From assembly GCF_026625645.1 (NCBI RefSeq), contig NZ_CP113056.1, forward strand, positions 2,827,001 through 2,891,000: DNA of 64,000 nucleotides, read 5' to 3'. The notes under the pieces were generated by a model, which saw only the letters and a list, made by a program, of their open reading frames with translations, was not told the DNA's origin and made no database searches. The position numbers and the translations under genes are program-made. Of this stretch, positions 1-8,911 are shown piece after piece. The DNA comes from Ancylobacter sp. SL191. Lineage in GTDB: Bacteria; Pseudomonadota; Alphaproteobacteria; Rhizobiales; Xanthobacteraceae. Numbering within the stretch: position 1 is the stretch's first letter; each line of letters starts with the position of its first letter.

Positions 1-309
1 GTCGGTGTGGATCATGTCGGCATCGCCGATATCGACGATGCGGGTTTTTTCCGCCGCCAGATAGGTGACGTCGTCCTCATGGTCATAGGCGCCGGCATGG
101 CCAAAAGAGAACAGCGTCGAGGCCTCGCGGATGGCGCGCGGGCCCGAGCGGGCGCCCGAGCGCCATTGCGTGCCGAGATCGAAGGGCGCGCCGAGAATGG
201 CGACATCGGCGTCGATCCGGTCCCAGTCGAGCTGGAGCGGGTATTTGCCGAAGGTGCAGATGCCGACGAAGGGCAGGTCGAGCCGCCCGGTCTCATAGCC
301 ATGGGCCAT
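1..309 (-). CDS. Ureohydrolase (agmatinase/arginase family), C-terminus cut by window edge
   Basis: The first 103 codons of a protein read leftwards off the window. It carries the ureohydrolase-fold opening (VAILGAPFDLGTQWRSGAR, then GPRAIREAS), as in agmatinases and guanidinobutyrases. The metal-ligand motifs (GGDH, DAHxD) would lie beyond the edge, so activity cannot be judged. The ATG shares one base with the stop of the next ureohydrolase (TAATG), which implies translational coupling. It is a divergent paralogue of that neighbour rather than a duplicate. The substrate is unknown; guanidino compounds are the family's usual substrates. The start follows the coupled ATG at 309. Confidence 0.75.
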   Translation of the reverse strand, partial: MAHGYETGRLDLPFVGICTFGKYPLQLDWDRIDADVAILGAPFDLGTQWRSGARSGPRAIREASTLFSFGHAGAYDHEDDVTYLAAEKTRIVDIGDADMIHTD

Positions 310-1265
310 TAGCGGGCTCCCTTCTTCTCGACGGTGCCCGCGAGCACGCAGAGCAGTTCAAACAGGATGGTGGCACCGGTGAGCGCGGTGAGGCCGGAAG
401 GGTCGAAGGGCGGGGCGACCTCGACGAGATCGGCGCCGATAATGTCGAGCCCGTCGAGCAGGCGGACCATGGCCTGCGCCTCGCGGGTGGAGAAGCCGCC
501 GATTTCCGGCGTGCCGGTGCCCGGCGCCTGCGAGGGGTCGATGCCGTCAATGTCGAAGGTCACATAGGTCGGCTTGTCGCCGACGATGGCGCGGGCTTCC
601 GCCATCACATCCTCGACGCCGCGGGCGACGAATTCCTCGATGAAGATGATGCGCACGCCCATGTCGCGGGCATAGTCGTAATTGCCGGCGTCCGAAATGG
701 CGCCGCGCAGGCCGATCTGCACGAAGCGCTTGGGATCGACCAGCCCTTCCTCGATGGCGCGGCGGAACGGCGTGCCATGGGTGTAGCGGCTGCCGTTGAA
801 GAAGCTGTCATAGGTGTCCGAATGGGCGTCGAACTGGATGAGGCCGACCGGCCCGTCGCTCGCGAGCCCACGCAGGATCGGCAGGCTGATGAGATGGTCG
901 CCGCCGGCGGTGAGCGGCAGCGCGCCGGCCTCGCGCACGCTCGTGTAATGCGCGGTGATGAGGTCGAGCGAGCGCATCAGGTCGAACGGATCGGTGATGA
1001 CGTCGCCGCAATCGGCCACGCGCGCCCGGTCATAGGGCGACAGGCCGGTGACGTGGTGCACGCGGCGCATCAGGCTCGACTGGTTGCGCAATTCGCGCGG
1101 GCCGTGGCGGGTGCCGGCGCGGTTGGTGGTGCCGAGGTCGAAGGGCAGGCCGAGAATGGCGATGTCGACCTCGGACGGCTCGGCCACCGGCAGGCGCATG
1201 AAGGTCGGCAGCCCCGCATAACGGGGGATGCTGCCGGAATCGAGGGGCTCGAAGATGCGGGTCAT
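309..1265 (-). CDS. Agmatinase/guanidinobutyrase-like ureohydrolase
   Basis: A 318-residue enzyme of the Mn-dependent ureohydrolase family, which hydrolyses guanidino groups to urea and an amine. Metal-binding motifs are visible in order: GGDH, DAHSD, and DIDGIDP followed by APGTGTPEIGG. The N-terminus (IPRYAGLPTFMRLP) and the LVEVAPPFD segment resemble characterised guanidinobutyrase and guanidinopropionase sequences more than arginase. It lies between another ureohydrolase (one-base overlap) and a creatininase-family gene (19-bp gap) in an apparent five-gene operon divergent from a LysR gene. The family is secure; agmatine, guanidinobutyrate or another guanidino acid as substrate is open. 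Confidence 0.88.
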   Translation of the reverse strand: MTRIFEPLDSGSIPRYAGLPTFMRLPVAEPSEVDIAILGLPFDLGTTNRAGTRHGPRELRNQSSLMRRVHHVTGLSPYDRARVADCGDVITDPFDLMRSLDLITAHYTSVREAGALPLTAGGDHLISLPILRGLASDGPVGLIQFDAHSDTYDSFFNGSRYTHGTPFRRAIEEGLVDPKRFVQIGLRGAISDAGNYDYARDMGVRIIFIEEFVARGVEDVMAEARAIVGDKPTYVTFDIDGIDPSQAPGTGTPEIGGFSTREAQAMVRLLDGLDIIGADLVEVAPPFDPSGLTALTGATILFELLCVLAGTVEKKGAR

Positions 1266-1284
1266 GGGTGGGTTTCCAACGGGC

Positions 1285-2061
1285 CTACAGCCCGAATTCC
1301 TTGCGGATGGCGGCGGACATGTGGGTGACGTAGTCGGCCATCAGCAGCTCGCCCTTTTCCACCGTGGAGCCGGTGGCAACGGCCAGAACGCCAGAGGGCG
1401 GCAGGCCGAAATCGGCGGGGACGGGGAATTTGTCATAGGGAGGAAAGGTGGCCGGGCCGTCACTCGGCACCTTGTCCATCTCCACGAGATCCGGGCGCAG
1501 CAAGAGCATGAGCGAGGTCTCGAGCAGGCTCGCATGTTCGAGGTCGATGCCGGGGAAGCCGTCAGGGAACAGCGTGTCGAGCGTCGCGCGCTGGGCGAAG
1601 TCCCAATATTCCAGCCGCATTACCTGCATGTCGGTGATGCCGTCGCGGGAAAGCTCGCGCAAAGCCAGGTCCAGCCCTTCGACCGATGGCCAGAGATTCT
1701 CGTAATGGCCGTTCACCAGCACGAGGCGGCGCACGCCCTGCCGGCCGAGATTGCGGATCACGTCGCGCAGCACCAGCGAGAAGGTGTGCGCATCAAGGCT
1801 CAGCGTGCCGGGAAACTGCTCGCCGCCGCCCGAGCGCGGCATGGACTTGCAGCCATAATTCACCGTCGGGGCGACGATGCCGCCGATCGCGCGGGCGACG
1901 CGCTCGCACACGCCGGTGGGCAACACCACGTCCACATTGAGCGGCAGATGCGGCCCATGCTGCTCGGTGGAGCCGACCGGCAGCAGCACCGGCGCGCCGG
2001 CGGCGATCTTCGCCGCGAATTCGGGCCAGCTCAGTTCGTCGAGACGGACGCTGTCGACCAT
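1285..2061 (-). CDS. Creatininase-family amidohydrolase
   Basis: A 258-residue protein with the metal motif of creatinine amidohydrolases: STEQHGPHLPLNVD near the N-terminus (Glu, His and Asp ligands) and LVLVNGHYEN mid-protein (His, Glu). Relatives open cyclic amides or related rings (creatininase, formamidopyrimidine hydrolases, 3-dehydro-scyllo-inosose hydrolase), so the fold does not fix the substrate. The ATG at 2061 was preferred over an upstream in-frame start because GAGG sits just before it and the longer version would run into the neighbouring SDR gene. Its place between ureohydrolases and dehydrogenases suggests one catabolic pathway for a nitrogen-rich compound. Confidence 0.85.
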   Translation of the reverse strand: MVDSVRLDELSWPEFAAKIAAGAPVLLPVGSTEQHGPHLPLNVDVVLPTGVCERVARAIGGIVAPTVNYGCKSMPRSGGGEQFPGTLSLDAHTFSLVLRDVIRNLGRQGVRRLVLVNGHYENLWPSVEGLDLALRELSRDGITDMQVMRLEYWDFAQRATLDTLFPDGFPGIDLEHASLLETSLMLLLRPDLVEMDKVPSDGPATFPPYDKFPVPADFGLPPSGVLAVATGSTVEKGELLMADYVTHMSAAIRKEFGL

Positions 2062-2092
2062 GTTTCCCTCGGGTTCTGTCGGTGCAAATCTC

Positions 2093-2818
2093 TCAATGCA
2101 TGCCCGCGCCGCCATCGACGCTGATGCATTGGCCGGTGATGAAGCCGGTGGCGCGGCTCGCAAGGAACAGCACCGCCTGGGCGATTTCCTCCGGCCGGCC
2201 GACGCGGCCGAGCGGGTTGGTGGTCTCCAGCGCCCGTTCGGCCGGGCTCATGCGGTCGAAGCCGAGCAGCGGCGTGTCGACCGGGCCGGGGGCGACGGCG
2301 TTGACCAGGATGTCCGGGGCGAGTTCGCGCGCCCAGGCGCGGGTGAGGCTGAGCACCGCGCCCTTGGTGGCGCAGTAGCCGGAGGCGCCGGCGCGGCCGA
2401 GATAGGCCAGTTCCGAGGCGATGTTGATGATGCGCCCGCGCACCGGGGCCGGGCCGTTGAAGTGCTTGAGCGCTTCGCGCGCCATCAGGATCGGCCCGCG
2501 AATGTTCACCGCCGCCATGCGCTCATAGGCGCCGATGTCGAAGCTGGCGAGCGGGGTGTCGACCAGCACGCCGGCGCAGTTGACGATGACGTCGAGCCCG
2601 CCGAGCTGGTCGCGCGCCGCATCCATGCCGGCGACGACGGCGGCCTCGTCCGACACATTGGTGAGGATGGTCGGCCAGTGCGAGGTCTGCTCCGGCGGGT
2701 GCAGGTCGAAGCCCACCACTTTGGCGCCGGCGGCGCTCAGCGCATCGGCACAGGCGCGGCCAATGCCGCTGCCCGCGCCGGTGACGATGACGCGCAAATC
2801 CTTGTGGGGGCTCACCAT
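2093..2818 (-). CDS. SDR-family NAD(P)-dependent oxidoreductase
   Basis: A 241-residue classical short-chain dehydrogenase. It shows the nucleotide-binding TGAGSGIG near the N-terminus, NCAG, a catalytic Ser in INIASELAY, Tyr-x3-Lys in YCATK, and the C-terminal FITGQCISVDGG typical of FabG-like members. The ATG at 2818 has a good AGGAG site and overlaps the preceding SDR stop by 7 bp. It is one of two unlike SDRs in tandem, which suggests consecutive alcohol oxidations or distinct stereoisomers. The substrate cannot be read from the sequence. Confidence 0.88.
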   Translation of the reverse strand: MVSPHKDLRVIVTGAGSGIGRACADALSAAGAKVVGFDLHPPEQTSHWPTILTNVSDEAAVVAGMDAARDQLGGLDVIVNCAGVLVDTPLASFDIGAYERMAAVNIRGPILMAREALKHFNGPAPVRGRIINIASELAYLGRAGASGYCATKGAVLSLTRAWARELAPDILVNAVAPGPVDTPLLGFDRMSPAERALETTNPLGRVGRPEEIAQAVLFLASRATGFITGQCISVDGGAGMH

Positions 2819-3570
2819 GGGAATTCTCCTCGGTCGACGCCGAGGCTCTGGCCGGTGATGTTGGCCGCAAGGTCGGACGCCAGGAACAGATAGGTGCCGG
2901 CGACATCCTCCGGCTCCATGAATCCCGGCAGGATCTGCCCGGCCACGATCTCGTTCAACAGCGTTTCCGGCTCGGCAGCCATGCGCGCGGCCATGGCATG
3001 GAGCGAGCGCAGCGAGGCTTCCGTGCGCACCCAGCCCGGACACACCGCATTCACGGTGATGCCGCGCGGGCCGAGTTCCTTGGCCCAGGTCTTGGTGAGG
3101 CCGATCACCGCGTGCTTGGAGGCGACATAGGCGCCGAACAGCGCCTCGGCCGAGCGCGACCACACCGAGGCGGTGTTGATGATGCGCCCGCCATGGCCCA
3201 TGCGCGGCAGCAGGGCGCGGGTGACCAGGAAGGTGCCGACGACGTTGATCTCGACCACGCGGCGGAAGACCGCTTCATTCGCCGCGCCGGCATCGTCGAG
3301 CGGGGTGACGAGTTCGAGCCCGGCATTGTTCACGAGCACGTCGAGCCGGGGGATGGACGCCGCCACCGCCGCCACGGCCTCCGCCGAGGTGATGTCCGCC
3401 TGATGGCCGCGCGCGCCGAGCCGGCCGGCGGCCTCATGGATCGCCGCATCATCGGCGAGCATGTGCAACTCCGCGCCGGCGGCGGCGAAGGCGCGGGCGA
3501 TGCCGAGCCCGATGCCACGGCTGGAGCCGGTGACGAGGACCGTGCGTCCGGCGAGCCCGTCGAGCGTCAT
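2812..3570 (-). CDS. SDR-family NAD(P)-dependent oxidoreductase
   Basis: A 252-residue classical SDR: TGSSRGIG cofactor motif, NNAG, catalytic Ser in INTASVWS, YVASK for Tyr and Lys, and ITGQSLGVD at the end. It is first in the leftward operon and divergent from the LysR gene, so it is probably its direct target. The ATG at 3570 fits the alignment start just before the glycine-rich loop, although the ribosome site is weak. The overlap with the next SDR (7 bp) indicates co-translation. It resembles hydroxybutyrate- or sugar-type dehydrogenases in general form only. Confidence 0.87.
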   Translation of the reverse strand: MTLDGLAGRTVLVTGSSRGIGLGIARAFAAAGAELHMLADDAAIHEAAGRLGARGHQADITSAEAVAAVAASIPRLDVLVNNAGLELVTPLDDAGAANEAVFRRVVEINVVGTFLVTRALLPRMGHGGRIINTASVWSRSAEALFGAYVASKHAVIGLTKTWAKELGPRGITVNAVCPGWVRTEASLRSLHAMAARMAAEPETLLNEIVAGQILPGFMEPEDVAGTYLFLASDLAANITGQSLGVDRGEFPW

Positions 3571-3725
3571 ACGGGCACGCGGGAGATGGGGAGGGCAGGG
3601 GCGCGCATCGGGGGGACTCCAGCGGGAGGGCGGGGCCATGCTGGCGCAGTTCCACTTTCCAGAAAATCGGAATTAGTGGAAGGATGTATTGATAGATGTA
3701 GATGTATCGGGCGCTTGCCTTGATC

Positions 3726-3824
3726 CGTCATCCCGGACGGTCCGCAGGACCGGGCCGGGATCGCGTCCCGGCAAAACGAGGTTGGGGGCGATCCCGGCTC
3801 TCGCTGCGCTCGGCCGGGATGACG
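3726..3824 (+). repeat. Dispersed palindromic repeat, copy 1 (about 100 bp, 11-bp terminal inverted repeats)
   Basis: Bounded by CGTCATCCCGG and its exact inverse CCGGGATGACG. The interior contains further dyads such as GGTCCGCAGGACC. A second copy at 59482-59583 in the opposite orientation has the same 11-bp ends and aligns over most of its length. It lies in the SDR–LysR divergent intergenic space. Similar GTCATCCCGG palindromes are widespread in Rhizobiales chromosomes. It could be a non-autonomous mobile element or a REP-like structure; no transposase is nearby. Confidence 0.8.
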
Positions 3825-3849
3825 GGTAGGGCATAAGGGGGACGGCGCC

Positions 3850-4776
3850 ATGCGGCGGTTGGACAATATCGACCTGCGGCTGCTGCGCGTCTTCGTGGTG
3901 CTGGCGCAGGAGGGCGGGTTTCAGGACGCGCAGATCGCGCTGAACCTGTCGCAATCCACGCTCTCGACGCATCTGGCCGCGCTGGAGCGCAAGCTGGGCG
4001 GGCAACTTTGCGAGCGCGGGCGGGCGGGGTTCCGGCTCACCTCCTTCGGTGAGGCGACGCTCGTCGCCGCGCTGCGGCTGTTCGAGGACATCGATGCCTT
4101 TCACGGCCGGATCGGGCGCGACCAGCGCCGCCTCGTCGGACGGCTGCGCGTTGGCATCGTCGATGGCGTCGTGACCAACCCGCAACTGGGTCTCCAGACC
4201 GCGCTCGCCCGCTACATGGAGTATGCCTCGGAGGTGTTCGTCGATCTGGAGCTGGGCACGCCGCTGGCGCTGGAGCGGGCGCTGATGGACGGGCAGCGCG
4301 ACCTTGTGGTCGGACCGTTCTCGCAGAAAGTGCCGGGCATCACCTATATTCCGCTGCACCGGGAGGCGCAGGCGCTCTATTGCGGGCGCGGCCATGCGCT
4401 GTTCGATCTGCCGGGTGCCGAGATCAGCCATGCCCGCATCGAGGAGGCGCTGTTCTCCGTGCGGCGCTACCGCCATCTCGACGACCTCTACCGGGTGAAC
4501 CATCCGCGCGCGAGCGCCGCCATCGTGCAGATGGAGGCGCAGGTAATGATGATCCTGTCCGGCCGCTTCATCGGCTATCTGCCGCGCCATATTGGCGAGG
4601 ATTGGGTCGGACGCGGGCAGATGCGTGTGCTGAAGCCGGAAAGCTACGGCTTCGATTCCGCGCATTTCGCCGCGACGCGCCGGCTGAGCGGCGAGCAGCC
4701 GCTGATCGACGCCTTCATCCGCGAGTTGCGGGCGCAGGCGCGCCCGGTGGCCGATCCGGTTCAGGTGAGCCGGTAG
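3850..4776 (+). CDS. LysR-family transcriptional regulator
   Basis: A 308-residue regulator. The N-terminal winged helix-turn-helix is clear (IDLRLLRVFVVLAQEGGF, then LNLSQSTLSTHLAALERKLG), followed by an effector-binding domain from about residue 90. It is divergent from the SDR/ureohydrolase operon across 279 bp, the usual arrangement for a LysR activator of the adjacent catabolic genes. Its 3-prime end overlaps the convergent GumC-like gene by 16 bp. The inducer is unknown. Confidence 0.92.
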   Translation: MRRLDNIDLRLLRVFVVLAQEGGFQDAQIALNLSQSTLSTHLAALERKLGGQLCERGRAGFRLTSFGEATLVAALRLFEDIDAFHGRIGRDQRRLVGRLRVGIVDGVVTNPQLGLQTALARYMEYASEVFVDLELGTPLALERALMDGQRDLVVGPFSQKVPGITYIPLHREAQALYCGRGHALFDLPGAEISHARIEEALFSVRRYRHLDDLYRVNHPRASAAIVQMEAQVMMILSGRFIGYLPRHIGEDWVGRGQMRVLKPESYGFDSAHFAATRRLSGEQPLIDAFIRELRAQARPVADPVQVSR

Positions 4777-6884
4777 ATCCAGTCCGGCAGGATGTAGCGG
4801 CGGCCAATGAAGACGAAGCCGAGCGGCACGCCGCCGCTCTCCACCACCGCGCTGCGCAGCGCGATGGCGGCGGGCTTGCGGGTCTTGTCGGCGCGCACCA
4901 CCAGCACATTGCCGTCGACCAGCGCGTCGAGCCGATGGCCGAGCGCGCTCGCCTCGCGCGCCGTGCCGCAGAACACCACCGCCTCGCACTCCTGGCGCAG
5001 CTCGCGCATCAGCCCTTCCGCCTCATGCAGCGGCGTGCGCAGCTGGAGCAAGGGCGAGGTCTGCGCGTCGGTCAGGCTCCACAAGAGCGGCGTGCCGGTG
5101 GGGCGGGCGCGGATGCCGCCCTTGAGGCGGACCGAGGGGTCGTCAATCGTCACCGGCGCGGCGGTGAGGTCGACCAGCAGCGTGCGCAGGCCACGCTGGG
5201 TGGTGAATTCCGTGGCGACCCGCTCGGCAAGGCCCGACAGCGCCGGGTCCGCCTCCACGCCGACGAACTGGATCACCCGCACCGGCTGGCCGTCGACCCG
5301 CGTATCCGCCAGCAGCGCCGCGAGGTTGCCGGCGTCGCGCTGGAGCGCGGCATCATCCTCGCCGCGCGCGGGATTGTCGTACTCGCCGAGCACCGGCACC
5401 TCCAGCGCCCGCTCGGTCTCGCTCGGCTGGATAAAGGTCGAGCGCAGCGCCGAGGCGACAGCGCCGGCGGCCGCGCCGAACAGCACCGCGCCGATGAGGC
5501 CGGCGCCGAGGAAAGGCAGGCGCATGGAGCGGTTGGTCACAGAGGCGCCGGCATCCTGCACGAGGCGCACATTGGATTCGCGCTCGGCGGCGGCGGATTC
5601 CTCGATCTTGGCGGCGGTGGCGCGGCGCAGATATTCGCGGTAGCCCTCCGACAGCGTCTCGCGGCGGCGGTTGAGCTCGACCAGCTCGGTCTCGGCGGCG
5701 CGCAGCGCGGTGAGGCGCTTCTCGGCGTCCGCCTGCTGGACGACCAGTTCCTTTTCCTGCCGGTCGAGCGCGTCCGCCTCGATGCGCAGGCTGAGGATCA
5801 TGTTGTTCACATAGCCCACCGCCGGGTTCCGCACGTCGCGGCTGGTCTCGTAGAGCCGCTCATTGCGGGTGGCGATCTGCTTGCGGATGGTCTCGATCTT
5901 GCGGTTGATCTCGCGCATCATCGCGCCATTGGCCGCGTATTGCAGGGCGAGGCGGTCGCGCTCGATGAGCAGCCGGCTCAGCGTGTTGTTGTCGTCGTCA
6001 TTGCCCAGCGCGTCGCTCTTCTGGTTGAAGTCGAACACGGTCGGGGGCAGGGCGGCGAGCTGCTTTTCCGCCTCGGTCAACTGGCCGGCCACCGCGACCT
6101 TGCGCTCGGCGACCTGACGCCGGCGCTGGACCACCGAATCGACCTGATTGGCGGCGAGCACGGCATCCTGGTCGAAATCGATGATGCCGACGCGGCTTTT
6201 CAGCCCCTCGATCGCCCGGTCGGTCGCGGAGAGGTCGCGCTGGAAGCGCTCCACCTCGGCCTGGAGGATGCGGGCGGTGGGGTTCTCCATGATGACCCGC
6301 CGGCGCGCCATATAGGCGGCGACCAGCTTGTCGGTCGCCTCGATGGCGATGGCGCGGTCGGGATGGGTGAAGGACACCTCGATGACATTCGAGCCGTCGA
6401 GCACCGCCGCGCGCAGATTGCGTCGGAATCGCTCGATCGCCTTGTCCATGGCGCTGCCGGGCCCGGCGAGCAGATCGCGCACGCGGGACAAAAGGCCGGG
6501 CGGGAACAGCGTCTCGCGGCCCATATCCTCGATCACCGTGCGGATGACATCGGCGCTCTCGAGGATCTGCACCTCGGACTCGACCTGCTTCAGCCCCTCG
6601 ATGGACAGCACGGCCGGCCCGGTGCCGGTGACGTTCTGCGCGTTCGTCACCTCGCGGCTGACGATGACCATGAGCAGGCTGTTGGCGGTGTATTCCGTCT
6701 TGGCGAAGGTCGCCGCCGTCACGCCCGCCGCCAGCGGCAGCAGCGCGGCCAGCAGGATGATGCGGATGTGGAAGAAGGCGGCGATGAGAAAGTCGCGCAG
6801 CGTGAAGGCAGGCGGGCGACTGCCGGACCACTGGCCGGCGGCCGTGGCCTCGGCCTCGCCCGCATAGGTTCCCGTCATCGCCAT
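4761..6884 (-). CDS. GumC/Wzc-like polysaccharide co-polymerase with degenerate kinase domain
   Basis: A 707-residue inner-membrane protein of the Wzz/GumC family, which sets chain length and couples polymerisation to export. It has an N-terminal membrane segment at about 40-60, a long periplasmic coiled-coil region rich in Glu, Arg and Lys, a second membrane segment before about residue 480, and a cytoplasmic domain that aligns in position with BY-kinase modules. Where a P-loop (GxxxxGKT) should follow RVIQFVGV, the sequence reads EADPALSG. No DxD-type Walker A-prime or Tyr-rich tail is visible. It therefore probably lacks ATPase/autokinase activity. It ends within the convergent LysR gene. 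The neighbouring flippase and Wza-like genes support the role. Confidence 0.85.
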   Translation of the reverse strand: MAMTGTYAGEAEATAAGQWSGSRPPAFTLRDFLIAAFFHIRIILLAALLPLAAGVTAATFAKTEYTANSLLMVIVSREVTNAQNVTGTGPAVLSIEGLKQVESEVQILESADVIRTVIEDMGRETLFPPGLLSRVRDLLAGPGSAMDKAIERFRRNLRAAVLDGSNVIEVSFTHPDRAIAIEATDKLVAAYMARRRVIMENPTARILQAEVERFQRDLSATDRAIEGLKSRVGIIDFDQDAVLAANQVDSVVQRRRQVAERKVAVAGQLTEAEKQLAALPPTVFDFNQKSDALGNDDDNNTLSRLLIERDRLALQYAANGAMMREINRKIETIRKQIATRNERLYETSRDVRNPAVGYVNNMILSLRIEADALDRQEKELVVQQADAEKRLTALRAAETELVELNRRRETLSEGYREYLRRATAAKIEESAAAERESNVRLVQDAGASVTNRSMRLPFLGAGLIGAVLFGAAAGAVASALRSTFIQPSETERALEVPVLGEYDNPARGEDDAALQRDAGNLAALLADTRVDGQPVRVIQFVGVEADPALSGLAERVATEFTTQRGLRTLLVDLTAAPVTIDDPSVRLKGGIRARPTGTPLLWSLTDAQTSPLLQLRTPLHEAEGLMRELRQECEAVVFCGTAREASALGHRLDALVDGNVLVVRADKTRKPAAIALRSAVVESGGVPLGFVFIGRRYILPDWIYRLT

Positions 6885-6986
6885 TCAACGCCACCTGCAC
6901 GCCCACCGGCCGGGCGGCCACACCTCTACTCGACGTGAGTGTGCGCCATTAACGCTAAGCGCCGGTAAAGACCGGCAGCCGCTGCG

Positions 6987-8273
6987 TCAAAAAGCCTGCG
7001 GCATCAGCCGGCGCACCGCGATTGCCGTGCCGAGCGCGCCCTGGACGATGACGAGGGCGGTGAGGATCGCTGCGCCATTCATCCCGTAAAGCGGCACGAG
7101 CACGGCGCCGGCGGCGCAGCAGACGAGGAATTGCGCGACGTTCAGCCAGCGCAGCAGGCCGCCATGGCCGGTCATCGCCAGCACGATGTCCTGGCAGGAG
7201 AGCAGGCCGTTCACCAGTTGTCCGGCCGCCATGATGACGAGGGCGGTGGCGGCGATCTCGAAGCCGGGGCCGATCAGCGCCAGCAGCGGGCCGGGCACCA
7301 GCATCATAAGGGCGACCGGCGGCACGCTGCACAGCGCGACCAGCCGGCGCGCGCGCCGGTTCTGTGCCCGCAGGCCGGCCCAGTCGCCCAGCCGGTGCAG
7401 GGCGGAAAAGCGTGGTGCGGCGATGGAGCCGATGGCGATGATGACCACCCAGATGAGGATGGACAGCCGGTTGGCGATGCTGAAGGCGCCGACCTCGGCG
7501 GGGCTGGCATAGACCGCCAGCAGCAGCATGGGGATGGAGTTGAGCGAGACCTGCACCACCTCCACCAGCCCCAGCGGCACGGCGGTGCGCCACAGCGCGG
7601 GGAGGGCGCCGGCGGGAGCCTCGACCGGGGCGGCGCCGTCGCGCTCGGCCCGCAGGATCAGCCCGGCGCCGATGGCGGTGGCGGCGAGATTGGCGAGGGC
7701 CAGCGCATAGAGCATGGCGGAAAGCGACTGCGCGCCCGCCAGCATGGCGAGGAGGGTGAAGACCGGCCAGGAGGCGTTCTGCACGAACTGCCCGGCGACG
7801 CCGCGCCCGAGCCCCAGCAGCACATGGCCGGCATAGAAGCACAGCGCCTGCGGCAGGATCGCCAGCGCGGCGATGCGCAGTGGGGCGGCCAGATCGGGAT
7901 CGTGGAACAGGTAGGACGCGGCGGGCGCCGCGGCGGCGAGCGTTGCCAGCGTGGCGATGACGCTGCCGAGTAGCGTCCAACCAAGGCCGGTGAGCATGGC
8001 CCGCTGCGCCGCCGCGCCGTCGCCAATGGCGATCTCCGCCGCCATATGGCGCACCACCGCCTTCTCGAAGCCGGCGCGGGCGATGGTGGCGGCAAGGCCG
8101 ACCCAGGTGAGGCAGATGAAATAGAGCCCCGCCTCATGCGTGCCGAGCAGGCGTGCCGCCAGCATGAACAGGCCGAGCTTGCCCACCACCTCCAGCCCGC
8201 GCACGGCGAGCGCGCCGGCATAGGGCGCATAGGCCAGCGCCAGCCGGGAGAGACGGGAGGGGAGGCTCGGCAT
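6987..8273 (-). CDS. Wzx-type polysaccharide flippase
   Basis: A 428-residue, strongly hydrophobic protein with about 12 predicted membrane segments and few charged residues outside loops. It is of the MOP/oligosaccharide-flippase superfamily (LLGTHEAGLYFICLTWVGLA and VGAFSIANRLS fit the family pattern). It would move lipid-linked repeat units across the inner membrane. It lies 102 bp upstream of the co-polymerase on the same strand, probably co-transcribed, and divergent from the small secreted protein gene. Specificity cannot be inferred. Confidence 0.85.
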   Translation of the reverse strand: MPSLPSRLSRLALAYAPYAGALAVRGLEVVGKLGLFMLAARLLGTHEAGLYFICLTWVGLAATIARAGFEKAVVRHMAAEIAIGDGAAAQRAMLTGLGWTLLGSVIATLATLAAAAPAASYLFHDPDLAAPLRIAALAILPQALCFYAGHVLLGLGRGVAGQFVQNASWPVFTLLAMLAGAQSLSAMLYALALANLAATAIGAGLILRAERDGAAPVEAPAGALPALWRTAVPLGLVEVVQVSLNSIPMLLLAVYASPAEVGAFSIANRLSILIWVVIIAIGSIAAPRFSALHRLGDWAGLRAQNRRARRLVALCSVPPVALMMLVPGPLLALIGPGFEIAATALVIMAAGQLVNGLLSCQDIVLAMTGHGGLLRWLNVAQFLVCCAAGAVLVPLYGMNGAAILTALVIVQGALGTAIAVRRLMPQAF

Positions 8274-8365
8274 GCGATCCTTTACAACCGGCTAGGGAGA
8301 AGCGAGACAGCGCCGGCCCGCCATGGCATATCGCCCCCATGGGCCGGATGGGACGACACCCCCGC

Positions 8366-8788
8366 ATGAACCACGCAGCCGGGCGCCTCGCAAGAGCCGG
8401 GCGCGCCGGGGTGCTGGTGGCTGCCGCGCTGCTGGCGATCGCTGCGCCGAGCCTGCCGGTGGGGGCGCAGACGGGCACGGGCGACCTGCCGGGGGCGAGC
8501 CCGCTCGACCCGTCCATCGACCCGTTCCCCTTCGATGGGCGCCTTGCCATCCGCGACTATCTGCGCCGCGCCTTGCCGAGCCGCTGGTGGGCGAACGAGC
8601 CGGATTTCTCGCTCGGCGTCTGGTCGGCCATGGTTCATGTGCCCGATGACTGGAAGGGCAACCCGACCGCCGCGCTGATCGGCCTGTGTCCACCGCGCGA
8701 GAGCGCTCTCTGGCGTCATATCGACCGGCTGGACCTCGTGCCCTTCTACCGCGATGCGCGCCGCGCCGGCACCACCTGCCGCCGCTGA
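8366..8788 (+). CDS. Secreted protein of unknown function in polysaccharide cluster 1
   Basis: About 140 residues. A signal peptide is evident: Arg-rich start, hydrophobic VLVAAALLAIAAPSL, likely cleavage after GAQ. The mature part is Trp- and Arg-rich with two cysteines (GLCPP and the near-terminal TTCRR) that could form a disulfide. No family is recognised. In-frame ATGs at 8339 and 8348 would lengthen the n-region; 8366 gives the most ordinary signal peptide. It sits between the flippase and the Wza-like lipoprotein, so a periplasmic role in the same polysaccharide system is likely but unproven. Confidence 0.6.
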   Translation: MNHAAGRLARAGRAGVLVAAALLAIAAPSLPVGAQTGTGDLPGASPLDPSIDPFPFDGRLAIRDYLRRALPSRWWANEPDFSLGVWSAMVHVPDDWKGNPTAALIGLCPPRESALWRHIDRLDLVPFYRDARRAGTTCRR

Positions 8789-8822
8789 GTGCCGCTGCGG
8801 GAAGCCGAGTCATTGCAAGGAT

Positions 8823-8838
8823 TTAAGGCTTCGTTAAC
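8823..8838 (+). promoter_or_regulatory. CtrA-type box upstream of wza-like operon
   Basis: TTAAGGCTTCGTTAAC matches the full CtrA recognition sequence TTAA-N7-TTAAC at every specified base. It lies 74 bp upstream of the lipoprotein start, in a 123-bp gap whose AT content is well above the surroundings. CtrA is the alphaproteobacterial cell-cycle master regulator. Binding is inferred. Confidence 0.55.
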
Positions 8839-8911
8839 CGCGTTTCTTTAGGTTTCGAGCGTCGCAGCGTGCCGCCCGTGGCGGTGGCGCGTGCCGAGCC
8901 GGAGAAGATGG

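Noticed and set aside
4380..6938. Long plus-strand open frame (852 codons) opposite the GumC-like gene
   Set aside because: It is the GC-rich shadow of a well-supported gene, full of Arg, His and Ala with no domain, and it starts inside the LysR gene.
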